Assembly (NCBI RefSeq): GCF_002352765.1
Contig: NZ_KZ293963.1
Location: forward strand, 1,448,368 to 1,512,367
Reading direction: 5' to 3'
Length of the DNA stretch: 64,000 bases
Source: Alteribacter populi
GTDB taxonomy: Bacteria; Bacillota; Bacilli; Bacillales; Salisediminibacteriaceae
Shown here piece by piece: positions 1-9,066 of the stretch. The position numbers and the translations under genes are program-made. The notes under the pieces are model-generated. The model had not been told where the DNA came from and searched no databases. It saw nothing but the letters and a program-made list of their open reading frames with translations. How positions within the stretch are numbered: the first letter of the stretch is position 1; every line of letters starts with the position of its first letter.

Positions 1-86
1 GCTGAATGTTCGCCCATGTGAGACCCGTGTCCTTGCCCTATCCCTTGTTGAGGGTACCCATGGTTTTTTCCGCATTGACAACTCAT
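1..86 (-). CDS. Start of a Cys/His/Gly-rich hypothetical protein (partial)
   Basis: Only the first 28 codons lie in the window; the gene runs off the left edge. The ATG is preceded by AAAGGAGAG at a normal distance. The peptide begins MSCQCGKNHGYPQQGIG and continues with more His and Gly, including a CxC near the start, which would suit metal binding. I do not recognise the family, and the rest of the protein is needed to assign it. Confidence 0.45.
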   Translation of the reverse strand, partial: MSCQCGKNHGYPQQGIGQGHGSHMGEHS

Positions 87-358
87 ATCAACACTCTCCT
101 TTATGTTTTTCCAATATATTCAACTCAAGCCAAGTACATTTCATTTTATGAACAGATGATAAAATCGTGATTGATACCCTATGTCATTCGCCGACACGAA
201 TGACTTGTCATGATAAAAGTAAGATAAGCACAAGGCGCCTGGAACTAGACATCGAAACCTGGACTTTTAAGCTTTCTTTACTCTCGAGCAAAATTGATGG
301 AACATCTTCTCCCTTCCTCCCCCATAAAATAGATAAACGTTATCTAAGGAGGGATACG

Positions 359-916
359 ATGGCCTATTTTTCTCCGATATCATCCGTTGCCAAAGATGGT
401 GAGCCTCTCATGATTCGTTCTGCTGGTATCAAGGACGCAAAAGAAATGCTTCAATTAACGAAAAACGTGATAAAAGAAAATGACGGGCTCACACTCACGG
501 AATCCGAGTTTTCCATGACGACCCATGACCAAGCGGAAAAAAATTATTTTGTTCTCCACTCCCCTTTTCACCTACTCGTCATTTGCTTAAGAGCCAATAA
601 GATCGTCGGGATTGCCTCCTTCGACCCTGAACAGCCGATTGCTAGAATGAAGCACCATGGAATGCTCGGGCTGATCGTCGCAAAACCTTACCGTTCGCTA
701 GGAATTGGAAAACAACTTATGCATGCTGTTATAAATTGGGCCCGTAATCATCGCGATCTCGAAAAGCTGAGCCTCGAAGTTTTCACGAGTAACACGCCTG
801 CTGTTTCACTATATGAATCACTCGGTTTTACCATTGTCGGCCACTTTCACTATCATATTAAACGGTCACCATATCAATACGAAGACGTTTACCGAATGGA
901 GTATCATGTCAAATAA
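359..916 (+). CDS. GNAT family N-acetyltransferase
   Basis: 185 aa. The acetyl-CoA binding motif A is visible as GLIVAKPYRSLGIGKQLM at about residues 104-121, with the R/Q-x-x-G-x-G core, followed by an SLEVFTSN strand and a C-terminal LYESLGF element, all typical of GNAT enzymes. It probably transfers acetyl from acetyl-CoA to a small-molecule or protein amine in the cytoplasm; the substrate cannot be read from sequence. The open frame extends upstream to 167, but AAGGAGGG immediately before the ATG at 359 decides the start. It stands alone, co-directional with the radical SAM gene. Confidence 0.85.
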   Translation: MAYFSPISSVAKDGEPLMIRSAGIKDAKEMLQLTKNVIKENDGLTLTESEFSMTTHDQAEKNYFVLHSPFHLLVICLRANKIVGIASFDPEQPIARMKHHGMLGLIVAKPYRSLGIGKQLMHAVINWARNHRDLEKLSLEVFTSNTPAVSLYESLGFTIVGHFHYHIKRSPYQYEDVYRMEYHVK

Positions 917-1002
917 CACTTTCACCGTCTACTCAGCATAGGGAATGGAAAATATGATATGATAAGGCGAAATGATTAGGATTGTGTGGAGGTTTTACTC
1001 AA

Positions 1003-2787
1003 ATGAAAATTGTCGCGACAACACTTAATGCAAAATACATTCATACTTGTTTAGCACTGCGCTTGTTAAAAGGATATGCACAGCCTGAATACGATGTGGA
1101 AATTTCAGAATATACAATTAAAGATCCAGAAATGACGATCGTCTCTGATCTGTATAGTAAAAAACCTGATGTGATTGGGTTTAGCTGCTACATATGGAAT
1201 ATTGAACAAACCATTCAAGTCGTGAGAATGCTGAAAAAAGTACTTCCTAATACAAAAATCATCCTCGGGGGACCAGAAGTATCCTATGATACAAAAGTGT
1301 GGCTTGAACGCGTTTCTGAAGTCGACTTTATTGTGATTGGAGAAGGCGAGGAAACGTTTAAACATTTATTTCAAGAAATAAAAGGAGATCAAGGATATCA
1401 CTATGTATTTGGTCTCGGGTATCGAAAAGGCGACGAAATTGTGATAAATCCTGGTCGCGGTAAGATCGACATTAACGAGATTCCTACCCCATACCGTTTC
1501 GAAGAAGACCGTGACAGCTTATCCACACGCGTCGTTTATTTTGAGACCAGCCGTGGGTGCCCGTTTAGCTGCCAGTTTTGTCTCTCCTCTATTGAAGTGG
1601 GAGTACGCTATTTCGATATAGAACGTGTGAAAGCCGATCTTCTTTACCTCATTAACAGCGGGGCAAAAATGATCAAATTTATAGATCGAACGTTTAACAT
1701 TAAACGAGATTATGCCCTTGAAATCTTTGACTTTCTCATAAAAAACCACGGTGGTTGTGAGTTTCAATTTGAAATTACCGCTGATATCATGCGTCCGGAA
1801 GTGCTGGAATTTTTAAATGAGCATGCTCCTCCGGGAATTTTCCGTTTTGAGATCGGTGTTCAGTCAACAAACGACGCTACAAATGACCTTGTCCAACGAC
1901 GACAAAACTATAAAAAGTTAGCACGAACAGTAACAATGGTGAAAAACGGCCAAAAAATTGACCAGCACCTCGATTTAATTGCCGGTCTACCTGAAGAGGA
2001 CTATCATTCTTTTAAACGAACCTTTAACGATGTTTTTGCCCTTCGTCCTGAAGAGCTTCAGCTAGGCTTTTTAAAAATGCTAAGAGGAACCGGTATGAGA
2101 GCGATGGCTGAGCGCTTTGACTACCGTTACATGGATCACGCACCCTATGAAATTTTATCAAACAACATTCTTTCGTTTGATGACATTGTAAAAATTAAGC
2201 GTGTAGAAGATATTTTAGAAAAGTATTGGAACGACCACCGGATGGATCATACAATGGAATACTTAGTGAAGCATTCGTTTCCAACTCCTTTTGACTTTTT
2301 CCAGGAGTATGGTAACGAGTGGGACAAGCAAGGCTGGTCCAGGATCGGCCACCAGTTAGAAGACCTGTTTAGAAGGCTTGACTATTTCCTTGCAAAATCC
2401 GGTGTAAAAAACCTCGATGTGATTCGCGGACTGATGAAGTTGGACTACTTGCTTCACCAAAAGCATAAACCGCGGACGCATTGGTGGGAACTTGATATGG
2501 ACAGAGACGAAAAAAACAGGGTGCGAGAAAGTTTAACAGATTATCCTGAAATGGTAAACTCTGAATTTGCAGCTTTAAAGTTATCTACTAAGGAAGTGCA
2601 AAAACACCTTGTCGTAGAGCGAATCCCCTTTGATCTACATCAATATACAGATAGTAGCACAATAGAACGGACAGAACATTATCTCGTTGTTTACTACAAC
2701 CCTAAAACGCTAGAAAAGCAAACCTTTTCTTTTCCTGTGTTCCCTACAAGTGAGCGTTCAAAAGGGAGGATAAAAAGCGCCAAGTAG
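1003..2787 (+). CDS. B12-binding domain radical SAM protein
   Basis: 594 aa. The N-terminal ~130 residues form a cobalamin-binding type Rossmann domain (IGFSCYIWN, IILGGPE). The radical SAM domain follows, with the cluster motif CPFSCQFC (CxxxCxxC) at about residue 187. The C-terminal half resembles the DUF4080 extension found in this subfamily. Such proteins bind a [4Fe-4S] cluster and SAM and often methylate or modify RNA or small molecules; the substrate is unknown. The start at 1003 follows GTGGAGG, which is better placed than the upstream in-frame start at 982. The EamA transporter gene begins 49 bp downstream. Confidence 0.85.
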   Translation: MKIVATTLNAKYIHTCLALRLLKGYAQPEYDVEISEYTIKDPEMTIVSDLYSKKPDVIGFSCYIWNIEQTIQVVRMLKKVLPNTKIILGGPEVSYDTKVWLERVSEVDFIVIGEGEETFKHLFQEIKGDQGYHYVFGLGYRKGDEIVINPGRGKIDINEIPTPYRFEEDRDSLSTRVVYFETSRGCPFSCQFCLSSIEVGVRYFDIERVKADLLYLINSGAKMIKFIDRTFNIKRDYALEIFDFLIKNHGGCEFQFEITADIMRPEVLEFLNEHAPPGIFRFEIGVQSTNDATNDLVQRRQNYKKLARTVTMVKNGQKIDQHLDLIAGLPEEDYHSFKRTFNDVFALRPEELQLGFLKMLRGTGMRAMAERFDYRYMDHAPYEILSNNILSFDDIVKIKRVEDILEKYWNDHRMDHTMEYLVKHSFPTPFDFFQEYGNEWDKQGWSRIGHQLEDLFRRLDYFLAKSGVKNLDVIRGLMKLDYLLHQKHKPRTHWWELDMDRDEKNRVRESLTDYPEMVNSEFAALKLSTKEVQKHLVVERIPFDLHQYTDSSTIERTEHYLVVYYNPKTLEKQTFSFPVFPTSERSKGRIKSAK

Positions 2788-2836
2788 TATTGGACATCCA
2801 AAAAATGAACATCGTTTAATCGAAAGGCGGGATTTC

Positions 2837-3754
2837 GTGAATAAGTGGGCATTTTCATTTATTATTGGGGGAGCTGCCCTTTGGGGGACAATCGGAATCT
2901 TCGTTCAAGGGCTCTACGAGCTAGGGTTCACCCCGATTGAGGTCGTCACAATTCGTGTTGCCGTAGCCTTCGCAGCACTGCTTTTCATCGTAGCATTTAA
3001 AAATAGACAAATGTTTAAAATCAAACCAAAGCACGTTCCTTTATTTTTAGGGACAGGCATCTTTAGTATTGTATTTTTTAATTGGGCTTATTTTACGACG
3101 ATTCAAGAGATTAACCTGTCCATCGCAGCTGTTCTGTTGTATACAGGACCTGCTTTTGTCACGGTTATGAGCCGGATTTTCTTTAAGGAAGTAATCACTT
3201 TACAAAAATCGGTCGCCTTACTCATCACTCTTCTTGGCTGTACACTTGTCATCGGCGTCTTTCCTTTAAACGCTGAACAACTGTCGGTTTATGGTGTGTT
3301 TATTGGAATATGTTCTGGCTTTGGTTACGCTTTATACAGTATTTTTGGAAAAGCAGCATCGTCTCGAAATTATTCATCGTTAACGATTACATTCTATACG
3401 TTTTTGTTCGCTTCTGTCGCTCTTGTTCCAACGAGTGGAATCCTGACTCGTCTTGAGCCTCTTTTTACAATGGAAGGAATACTGTTAGCTCTTGGACTAG
3501 GAACGGTCCCCACTGTGCTTGCTTACCTGCTTTATACAGCCGGTCTTCAACAAGTGGAATCCAGTAAAGCTTCCATTGCGGCAACGATAGAGCCGGTTGT
3601 AGCAGCGATGATTGGCGTGTTTATTTTCCAAGACCAGCTTACTCCTTGGCAATTTGTCGGAATGTTCTTCGTCCTCCTTGCTGTCTTGTTTATTCAAAAA
3701 AGTAAACAGACAAACGAGAGCAAACAGGTTCGTTCCTTGGAACGCCCCTCCTAA
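2837..3754 (+). CDS. EamA/DMT family transporter
   Basis: 305 aa inner-membrane protein with about ten hydrophobic helices in two EamA repeats. Features include an early GGAALWGTIGIF helix and a conserved IEPVVAA segment in the last repeat. DMT carriers export amino acids, metabolites or drugs; the substrate cannot be told here. It starts with GTG after AAAGGCGGG. The tail is polar and Lys/Arg-rich. It may be co-transcribed with the radical SAM gene just upstream. Confidence 0.85.
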   Translation: MNKWAFSFIIGGAALWGTIGIFVQGLYELGFTPIEVVTIRVAVAFAALLFIVAFKNRQMFKIKPKHVPLFLGTGIFSIVFFNWAYFTTIQEINLSIAAVLLYTGPAFVTVMSRIFFKEVITLQKSVALLITLLGCTLVIGVFPLNAEQLSVYGVFIGICSGFGYALYSIFGKAASSRNYSSLTITFYTFLFASVALVPTSGILTRLEPLFTMEGILLALGLGTVPTVLAYLLYTAGLQQVESSKASIAATIEPVVAAMIGVFIFQDQLTPWQFVGMFFVLLAVLFIQKSKQTNESKQVRSLERPS

Positions 3755-3853
3755 AAGCGTAGAACTAGGTCTCAAGTTTAACTTCATTCTCTTAGGGAAA
3801 ACATCCATAAATAACATCATAAGGGATAAGAGACTGAAGGAGGAATCAACACT

Positions 3854-4015
3854 ATGGCTGGCAAACATGTAAACGTTGATAAGCGTCATGAGGATGTAGA
3901 AAAAAAACAAGACAATAGTCGCGTTGCATCCAATTTTATTAAATATGCGGCCTACCTTATTATCTTTTTCGGCATCTTGTGGTTCCTGATCAATTATATT
4001 TTGCCAATGTTTTAA
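3854..4015 (+). CDS. Small single-span membrane protein
   Basis: 53 aa. The ribosome binding site GAAGGAGGA lies at a good distance before ATG. The first 28 residues are charged (Lys, Asp, Glu, His), and residues 31-50 form one hydrophobic helix (YAAYLIIFFGILWFLINYIL) ending in PMF. It is a plausible small membrane protein, separated from the EamA gene by 99 bp. The family is not recognised. Confidence 0.6.
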   Translation: MAGKHVNVDKRHEDVEKKQDNSRVASNFIKYAAYLIIFFGILWFLINYILPMF

Positions 4016-4127
4016 AGGGTAACTTAAACAATTCTTTGAGCACAGAAAGCTTTTACACTTTGCGTAAAAGGACACTCAAAAAGCAAATAACAACATTCTT
4101 TTAGAAATGAACCTAAAAGTAAAAGCA

Positions 4128-4164
4128 AAAGCCTAGTTTCCTCAAATCGGAAACCAGGCTTTTT
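4128..4164. terminator. Bidirectional intrinsic terminator
   Basis: Stem AAAGCCT-GTTTCC pairs with GGAAAC-AGGCTTT around a short loop, with T-rich flanks on both strands. It separates the small + strand gene from the minus-strand reductase gene and can serve both. Confidence 0.8.
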
Positions 4165-4184
4165 CACATTCCATTCTTTTATCT

Positions 4185-4772
4185 TCACTGTTTTTCCCAA
4201 GAACGTGCAAGTTCCTTTGTTTCTGCTAACATCTTTTTTCTCTCTTCATCCGAACATAAGATAACATTCCCAAAATAGCGGTGATTATGGACCTCGAGAC
4301 CACAGAATTGGAATATCCCTTTATCAAAAATTCGATTAATCGCTTCATGCATGCCTTGTTCACGGTAAACGTCTGAAGGAGATCCCGTTGTACATATGGT
4401 CGCGACTTTCTTTCCCGTCAACTTAGGAACCGGACTTTCCTCTTTTAAACGGTAAGCAAATCCATAGGAAAAGACGCGATCTACGTACCCTTTACCGATA
4501 GCAGGAAGCCCTCCCCACCACAATGGAAAAATAAATGTAATAGCATCAGCCCACGTGATATGTTGATGCTCTTCTACTACATCAGGTGTATACACCTCCT
4601 GAAGTGAATCTTCATATTCCTGCTTCGTTAAAAATGGGGAAAATACATATTCAGATAAAGCACGCACAAGTACATCATGACCTGAATTTGTTAACGCCTT
4701 CGTATACTCCTCTAATATTGCACCGTTAAAGCTTTCTTTTGAAGGGTGCATGTAAATAATCAAGTGCCTCAT
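4185..4772 (-). CDS. NAD(P)H:quinone oxidoreductase, flavodoxin-like
   Basis: 195 aa, the usual length of the NQO/MdaB/YwrO family. The N-terminus reads LIIYMHPSKESFNGAI, the FMN/FAD phosphate loop, and the central FPLWWGGLPAIGKGYVDRV is the family signature around the flavin ring. It should reduce quinones or electrophiles by two electrons from NAD(P)H in the cytoplasm, as a detoxification or stress enzyme. It lies 22 bp downstream of the PAP2 phosphatase gene on the same strand, so the two may be co-transcribed. Confidence 0.88.
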   Translation of the reverse strand: MRHLIIYMHPSKESFNGAILEEYTKALTNSGHDVLVRALSEYVFSPFLTKQEYEDSLQEVYTPDVVEEHQHITWADAITFIFPLWWGGLPAIGKGYVDRVFSYGFAYRLKEESPVPKLTGKKVATICTTGSPSDVYREQGMHEAINRIFDKGIFQFCGLEVHNHRYFGNVILCSDEERKKMLAETKELARSWEKQ

Positions 4773-4794
4773 CTTTATCAGCCTCTCTTGTTAT

Positions 4795-5679
4795 TTATTT
4801 TGTTCGACTTCTTTTATAGAGCCTACACTTAATAAATAAAGCGGGCGCCCACCATAACCCCCATAATCCAATGAGAGCATACCGTAAAGCATCGACAAGT
4901 AAGGCATCTCCTAATCCCATTTTAACTCCTTGTTGAATGACAAACAGCCCTGCGAGCCCAATCACAAGAGCACCTGCTTTTTTAACGACACTTTTAACAA
5001 TCATCATTTTTATATATTTTTTTTCAACCATATACCCTATCCCTGCACCTAGCAAAAAACCCCCATATTTCATTCCTTCAGGTGCTGGAAAAACGAGCAT
5101 CATCACTATAGGTAAAGCGATTGCCCCAAACCATTTCGCTTTTTCAGGCCATTGCACGATCCACTTCTCTAATTTTACAGCAAGAAAAATGATGAATGCA
5201 GCGATGAAAATACCTGCCAGGACATCTGTCGGCCAATGAAGACCTACGTAGAGACGACTGAGTGAAATCGATGCTACAAGAAAAACAGCAAATACCCAAA
5301 AAAGACGATTTCGTAATTGATAAGCAATCATCCCCCACAACGTAGCCGATCCTTGAGCATGGCCGCTCGGGAAACTATCATATGGATAATGAGAAACGAC
5401 CTCAGCAGAAGATACATATAGAGACTGAACCCCTTCGATCCCAACCGGTCTTTGAATACTGAATAAAGCTTTGAGCCATGAATTAATATAAATCGAAACA
5501 ATAAACACGTACACTAAACGTATCCCAAAGGACTTCGAAATACACCAGTATACAAGTGGAATAATTAGAAAATAAAAAAGTTCATTTCCTAAAAATGTTA
5601 AGACATACGCAACTCCATTTCCAAAAGGGTGCTGCCAATCTGTTATTTGCTGTAGAATCGACGTTTCTACTTCTCTCAA
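4795..5679 (-). CDS. PAP2 family membrane phosphatase
   Basis: 294 aa. The three phosphatase motifs are present: KALFSIQRP (C1), PSGH within SFPSGHAQG (C2), and SRLYVGLHWPTDV (C3). About seven hydrophobic helices surround them. Members dephosphorylate lipid pyrophosphates, phosphatidate or similar at the membrane outer face. The open frame extends upstream to 5820, but GGAGGGGGA five bases before a TTG at 5679 argues for that start. An extra ~100-residue hydrophobic tail follows the phosphatase core. Confidence 0.82.
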   Translation of the reverse strand: MREVETSILQQITDWQHPFGNGVAYVLTFLGNELFYFLIIPLVYWCISKSFGIRLVYVFIVSIYINSWLKALFSIQRPVGIEGVQSLYVSSAEVVSHYPYDSFPSGHAQGSATLWGMIAYQLRNRLFWVFAVFLVASISLSRLYVGLHWPTDVLAGIFIAAFIIFLAVKLEKWIVQWPEKAKWFGAIALPIVMMLVFPAPEGMKYGGFLLGAGIGYMVEKKYIKMMIVKSVVKKAGALVIGLAGLFVIQQGVKMGLGDALLVDALRYALIGLWGLWWAPALFIKCRLYKRSRTK

Positions 5680-5902
5680 TTTATTCTCCCCCTCCAACGA
5701 TAAGAGATTCGACAAAAGTCTATGGATTCCTTTAATGCAAACAAGCAAATAGAATTCGACATTGACATACATCAAGTATGAGAAAATGACAAAATGTTCA
5801 AAAGGCATTTTCATCTTCATCGACCTTTGATAAGATAAAAATATAGTTTGACTGAATTTTCAATTTATTTTGGCTGACAGCATTTATTAAAGGAGGATAT
5901 GT

Positions 5903-6196
5903 ATGACGCTAACGCAAGAAGAAATTGAGGCAAACTTAAAGGACTCCCCGGGTTGGACATTGGATGAGGAAACCTTCATTAGCAAAGAGTTTCAACTCCC
6001 GTCATTTGCAAAAGCAGTGTCATTCGTAAACGAAGTCGCCAAGTTAGCTGAAGACCGGAATCACCATCCCCAAATTATCATTGATCATCAGAAAGTGACT
6101 CTCCGATTATGTACGATGGATGTAGGTGGAATAACGCAGATAGACTTTGAATCTGCCTATGCTTTTGATCAAACGATCCCTAAATATATAAATTAA
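5903..6196 (+). CDS. 4a-hydroxytetrahydrobiopterin dehydratase-like protein
   Basis: 97 aa, the normal length of PCD/DCoH proteins. The family HHP motif is at residues 54-56 and the GGIT loop follows. Genuine dehydratases use a third His about 17 residues after HHP and an aromatic residue between; here those positions are Met72 (in CTMDVGG) and His62. Activity may therefore be altered, and the call is family-level. The ribosome binding site is AAGGAGGATATGT. It is a single gene with a terminator behind it. Confidence 0.8.
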   Translation: MTLTQEEIEANLKDSPGWTLDEETFISKEFQLPSFAKAVSFVNEVAKLAEDRNHHPQIIIDHQKVTLRLCTMDVGGITQIDFESAYAFDQTIPKYIN

Positions 6197-6272
6197 AATA
6201 GTAATAGTATGTTAAGAAAAGCGCATAGCTGTCGAGGTGCGTGAAGATAGCTGCCCGCTTCCTTAACTTTTG

Positions 6273-6319
6273 AAAAAAGGTGTCGACAAAACAAACAATG
6301 TCGACACCCTCCTTTTATT
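6273..6319. terminator. Bidirectional terminator between convergent genes
   Basis: GGTGTCGAC and GTCGACACC form a perfect 9-bp stem, with AAAAAA before and CTCCTTTT after. It lies between the dehydratase-like gene and the convergent regulator gene, overlapping the last codons of the latter. Confidence 0.85.
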
Positions 6320-7070
6320 CTGACAACGTTCGCTCTACCCAATAGCGTGATCCATCTTTATTGCGGTGCATAAATCCATACTCGATTAAATACCTGCGAA
6401 GTGTTGCAAAATCTTCGTAAAACCTCTTAATAAGCTCGTTTACTTCTTTTTCTTTATATTGCTGTTCAACCTCAAATTGACTAATTATATATTTTAAAAT
6501 CACGATTTTTCTTTTTTCTTTCCCAGGAAATTGCAAAAGCTTTCCTGTTTGTTTATCAATGTAATTTTTTAATACCTTTTCTTCTTCTTGTTCTGTAATC
6601 ACCCAGCGGTCATCCACCATTTTCGCCCCCTTATGAATCGAATGATCATTCTTTTTCCCACTAGACTCTTCGTATGCATTCATAAGCGCCAAAAATACTT
6701 TAGCTTGTTTTGCTTTTTCTCTAAATTTAAAACGGTACTGCCGTACAGTTGAAATACTGCCAAACTCCAGCTCACTCGCAATTTTTTCATCACTTTTTCC
6801 AGCTAAGAGAAGGCTCAATACATCTTTTTGAATGTCGGATAACCCTGTCTGTTTCTTGGGTAACCCAAGTAATCTGGACGTCATGGACTCGTGTTCCGAT
6901 TGAACGTGGACTTCAACGGCTTTTTTGGCTTCCATCAACGTATTTTCTTTTTGAAAAATGAACCCTTCTTGAAAGACCTCTCCACATACTAGGCACGTGA
7001 ATCCGTGATCCTCCTTCACAAACCCCTTCTCGATCTCCTGAACAGTCGAATTCCAAAATGCTCCTTCCAT
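6315..7070 (-). CDS. LuxR-type HTH regulator with DUF2087 domain
   Basis: 251 aa. Residues ~25-62 carry CLVCGEVF and a distal HVQSEH, a C2H2-like pattern that could bind zinc. A LuxR/NarL-type helix-turn-helix follows (SDIQKDVLSLLLAGKSDEKI). The C-terminal ~75 residues match DUF2087 (FPGKEKRKIVILKYI, DFATLRRYLIEYGF, DGSRYWV). It is likely a DNA-binding transcription factor; the signal is unknown. AAAGGAGGTGG decides the ATG at 7070 over the upstream GTG. It is divergent from the next + strand gene. Confidence 0.8.
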   Translation of the reverse strand: MEGAFWNSTVQEIEKGFVKEDHGFTCLVCGEVFQEGFIFQKENTLMEAKKAVEVHVQSEHESMTSRLLGLPKKQTGLSDIQKDVLSLLLAGKSDEKIASELEFGSISTVRQYRFKFREKAKQAKVFLALMNAYEESSGKKNDHSIHKGAKMVDDRWVITEQEEEKVLKNYIDKQTGKLLQFPGKEKRKIVILKYIISQFEVEQQYKEKEVNELIKRFYEDFATLRRYLIEYGFMHRNKDGSRYWVERTLSE

Positions 7071-7217
7071 TCTCGCCACCTCCTTTTATAAACATATTAT
7101 CATTATGTTTATAAATAAGTAAACTAAATCAATATAAAACTTGTGTAAAACTGTCAATTTTCTAATTTGTTTACTGTGTGATAAAATGGAAGTCAATTCA
7201 CTTACGGAGGAATTTTC

Positions 7218-7742
7218 ATGCGTTGGTTATACTTGTTTTTCGGTACAGTACTAGCAGTCATTGCGTTGTATTATATTTTTACTCACAAACAACGAAAGGC
7301 CAGTCAAGATTATGTGATTTACACGTTAGAAAATGATCATAAAAAAATACATACGGGCATGAAAATGTACAAAGTAGCCCTTAGCTTTTCTTATGTCGTC
7401 TTACTGTTAACTGTCATGCTGTACTTGGAAGTGTTTCGTAGTTTAGAAACCGCTACAATGGTATTTTCATTATTACTGCCACTCGGGGTCACGGTACTCA
7501 TTTTTTTAGATAAGATTTTTGAAATTAGAGGAGATGGGATTGTTTTTGCTGGTTATCAAGCCAGGTGGGGGAAAATCAGGAAGATTGGCTGGGGAAAACA
7601 GCGCCGGCAACGAACACAACTCGTAATGGAACTTGATAAAGGTACGAAAATTAAAACGTCGATTTCAAATAAAGAGAAACCTCAGCTTGAAGAGCTGTTG
7701 GAAAACTATGTAACCTTCAATAAAGAAGACAAAAGCAAATAA
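7218..7742 (+). CDS. Membrane protein, DUF5673-like
   Basis: 174 aa with an N-terminal helix (residues 4-21) and two further helices around 50-100, then a soluble C-terminal half rich in basic residues (RWGKIRKIGWGKQRRQR). The layout resembles DUF5673/PH-like membrane-anchored proteins of Bacillales. Function is unknown. It has the ribosome binding site GGAGGAATTTTC and its own terminator. It is divergent from the DUF2087 regulator, which might control it. Confidence 0.65.
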   Translation: MRWLYLFFGTVLAVIALYYIFTHKQRKASQDYVIYTLENDHKKIHTGMKMYKVALSFSYVVLLLTVMLYLEVFRSLETATMVFSLLLPLGVTVLIFLDKIFEIRGDGIVFAGYQARWGKIRKIGWGKQRRQRTQLVMELDKGTKIKTSISNKEKPQLEELLENYVTFNKEDKSK

Positions 7743-7743
7743 C

Positions 7744-7788
7744 AAAAAAGCAGCTCCCTAGTAAAATTCTGTGGGGGCTGCTTTCTTG
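7744..7788. terminator. Intrinsic terminator, usable from both sides
   Basis: AAAGCAGC pairs with GCTGCTTT, extended by CTCCC/GGGGG, with A- and T-runs outside. It lies between the DUF5673-like gene and the convergent arsR-type gene. Confidence 0.8.
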
Positions 7789-7794
7789 TTTACA

Positions 7795-8139
7795 TTAGTC
7801 ACAACACACTCTTTTTCCTGATTCCAACAGATCATTTAAAAGGGGTTGTGTATCTGGAAGTGTCTTAATAATCGATTCAAGTTGATCAAACCAAGGATGG
7901 TTCTCATTTAAACGATAATATATCCACTGCCCGCTTCGTCGTTCAATCACAATGTCTGCGTTTTTTAATTTCCGCAAATGTTGACTGATTGAAGGCTGGC
8001 TCATCTGAAAAATCTCTACGAGTTCACAGACACAACACTCATCTTTATATAGGATCGCTAACATTTTTAACCGCGTTTTATCCCCAACAATTTTTAAATG
8101 CTGGGATGCTTCTTCAAAGGTTCGTTCTTTCGTAGTCAA
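7795..8139 (-). CDS. ArsR/SmtB family repressor with As(III)-type Cys motif
   Basis: 114 aa winged-helix regulator. The sensing helix contains CCVCEL (Cys35, Cys36, Cys38), the arrangement of arsenite/antimonite-sensing ArsR proteins, and the recognition helix reads MSQPSISQHLRKLKNADIV. The protein ends with a CC pair. It should release its operator on metalloid binding. The start is a TTG eight bases after GGTGGGGGTG; the longer open frame to 8226 has no ribosome binding site. No arsenite pump or arsenate reductase gene is next to it. Confidence 0.82.
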   Translation of the reverse strand: MTTKERTFEEASQHLKIVGDKTRLKMLAILYKDECCVCELVEIFQMSQPSISQHLRKLKNADIVIERRSGQWIYYRLNENHPWFDQLESIIKTLPDTQPLLNDLLESGKRVCCD

Positions 8140-8256
8140 AACGTTCACCCCCACCACTATTTTACCATACATGCTATCACAAACGATGAAGAACAACCGC
8201 ATAGCGTTTTTTGATAAGATAAGCACACGAATCCGACCTTGGCTTCGTGCGACATA

Positions 8257-8302
8257 GAAAACTTGACTTATCGCCCAAAAAGGCGAAAGTCTTAGCTAAC
8301 CT
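8257..8302. repeat. Short palindromic dispersed repeat, copy 1
   Basis: GAAAACTTGACTTATCGCC then a short loop and GGCGAAAGTCTTAG form an imperfect hairpin. A related copy lies at 58722-58770. The surrounding 8227-8439 otherwise holds nothing I can assign. Confidence 0.6.
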
Positions 8303-8439
8303 CGTACTTTCATCAAAGAATGGTTTTATACAGAAAGTGCAAGCATTTTCGACTGGCAGATTGAAGCCGTTTTTGTCTTTTTCTTACAAGCTAAAATGAC
8401 CTCGTAGCTAGAGCTTGGCATCAAAACATAGAACAAGGT

Positions 8440-9066
8440 TTATGTAAGCGAGTCACGAAGAGTCGTGATCATCATTTTCAGTGCTTTTTCCTGAGTCTCC
8501 AAAGCCATGCTCGGTAAATGGGAGGATGCCGTAACCATTTCCGGAGTAGCGGGAACATGTATGAATCCGGCCTTTATCTCAGACGACTCGTTTTTTAAAT
8601 AAACGAGCATTTCATACAGCGTGTTGTTACATATGTAGGCCCCAGCCGTATTGGAAATTTGTGCGGGAATACCTGCTTCTTTTAACGCGTTTACTAAAAA
8701 TCGGTTGGGTAAAGTAGAAAATATCCCATCAGGACCGGTTTCGTAAAGTTTTTCATCTTTTGGCTTCTGACCCGCATTATCACCAAGCTTTCCCTCTCCC
8801 ACTGTGTCTTGGAGATTGACTCCTATTCTCTCAGGTGTAATACTCGACCTTCCTACAGCGACCCCGAGTGATAAGACAACGTCAGGATTCACCCTTTCTA
8901 TTTCGTCAATTAACCGCCTCGCACACGCGTGATAAACCACTGGTAAAACAACAGTATGAATATTCACGCCTTCAACTTCCCACTCTTGTGCTTTTTCAGC
9001 TAACACTTGTGTAGGATTTACCGATAATTCACCAAATGGTTCAAAACCACTTATAAGTAGATTCAT
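8440..9066 (-). CDS. pcp: Pyroglutamyl-peptidase I
   Basis: 208 aa, close to the usual ~215. This cysteine peptidase removes N-terminal pyroglutamate from peptides in the cytoplasm. The catalytic triad is recognisable: Glu79 in TPERIGVN, Cys146 in AGAYICNNTLY, and His170 in AGFIHVPATP. The N-terminal SGFEPFGELSVNPT is family-typical. The ribosome binding site is GGGGGAAGAGCG before ATG. It is a single gene. Confidence 0.93.
   Translation of the reverse strand: MNLLISGFEPFGELSVNPTQVLAEKAQEWEVEGVNIHTVVLPVVYHACARRLIDEIERVNPDVVLSLGVAVGRSSITPERIGVNLQDTVGEGKLGDNAGQKPKDEKLYETGPDGIFSTLPNRFLVNALKEAGIPAQISNTAGAYICNNTLYEMLVYLKNESSEIKAGFIHVPATPEMVTASSHLPSMALETQEKALKMMITTLRDSLT

Noticed and set aside
3497..4075. 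192-codon minus-strand frame
   Set aside because: Antisense to the end of the EamA gene and to the small membrane gene, which has a good ribosome binding site; Cys/Lys-rich shadow.
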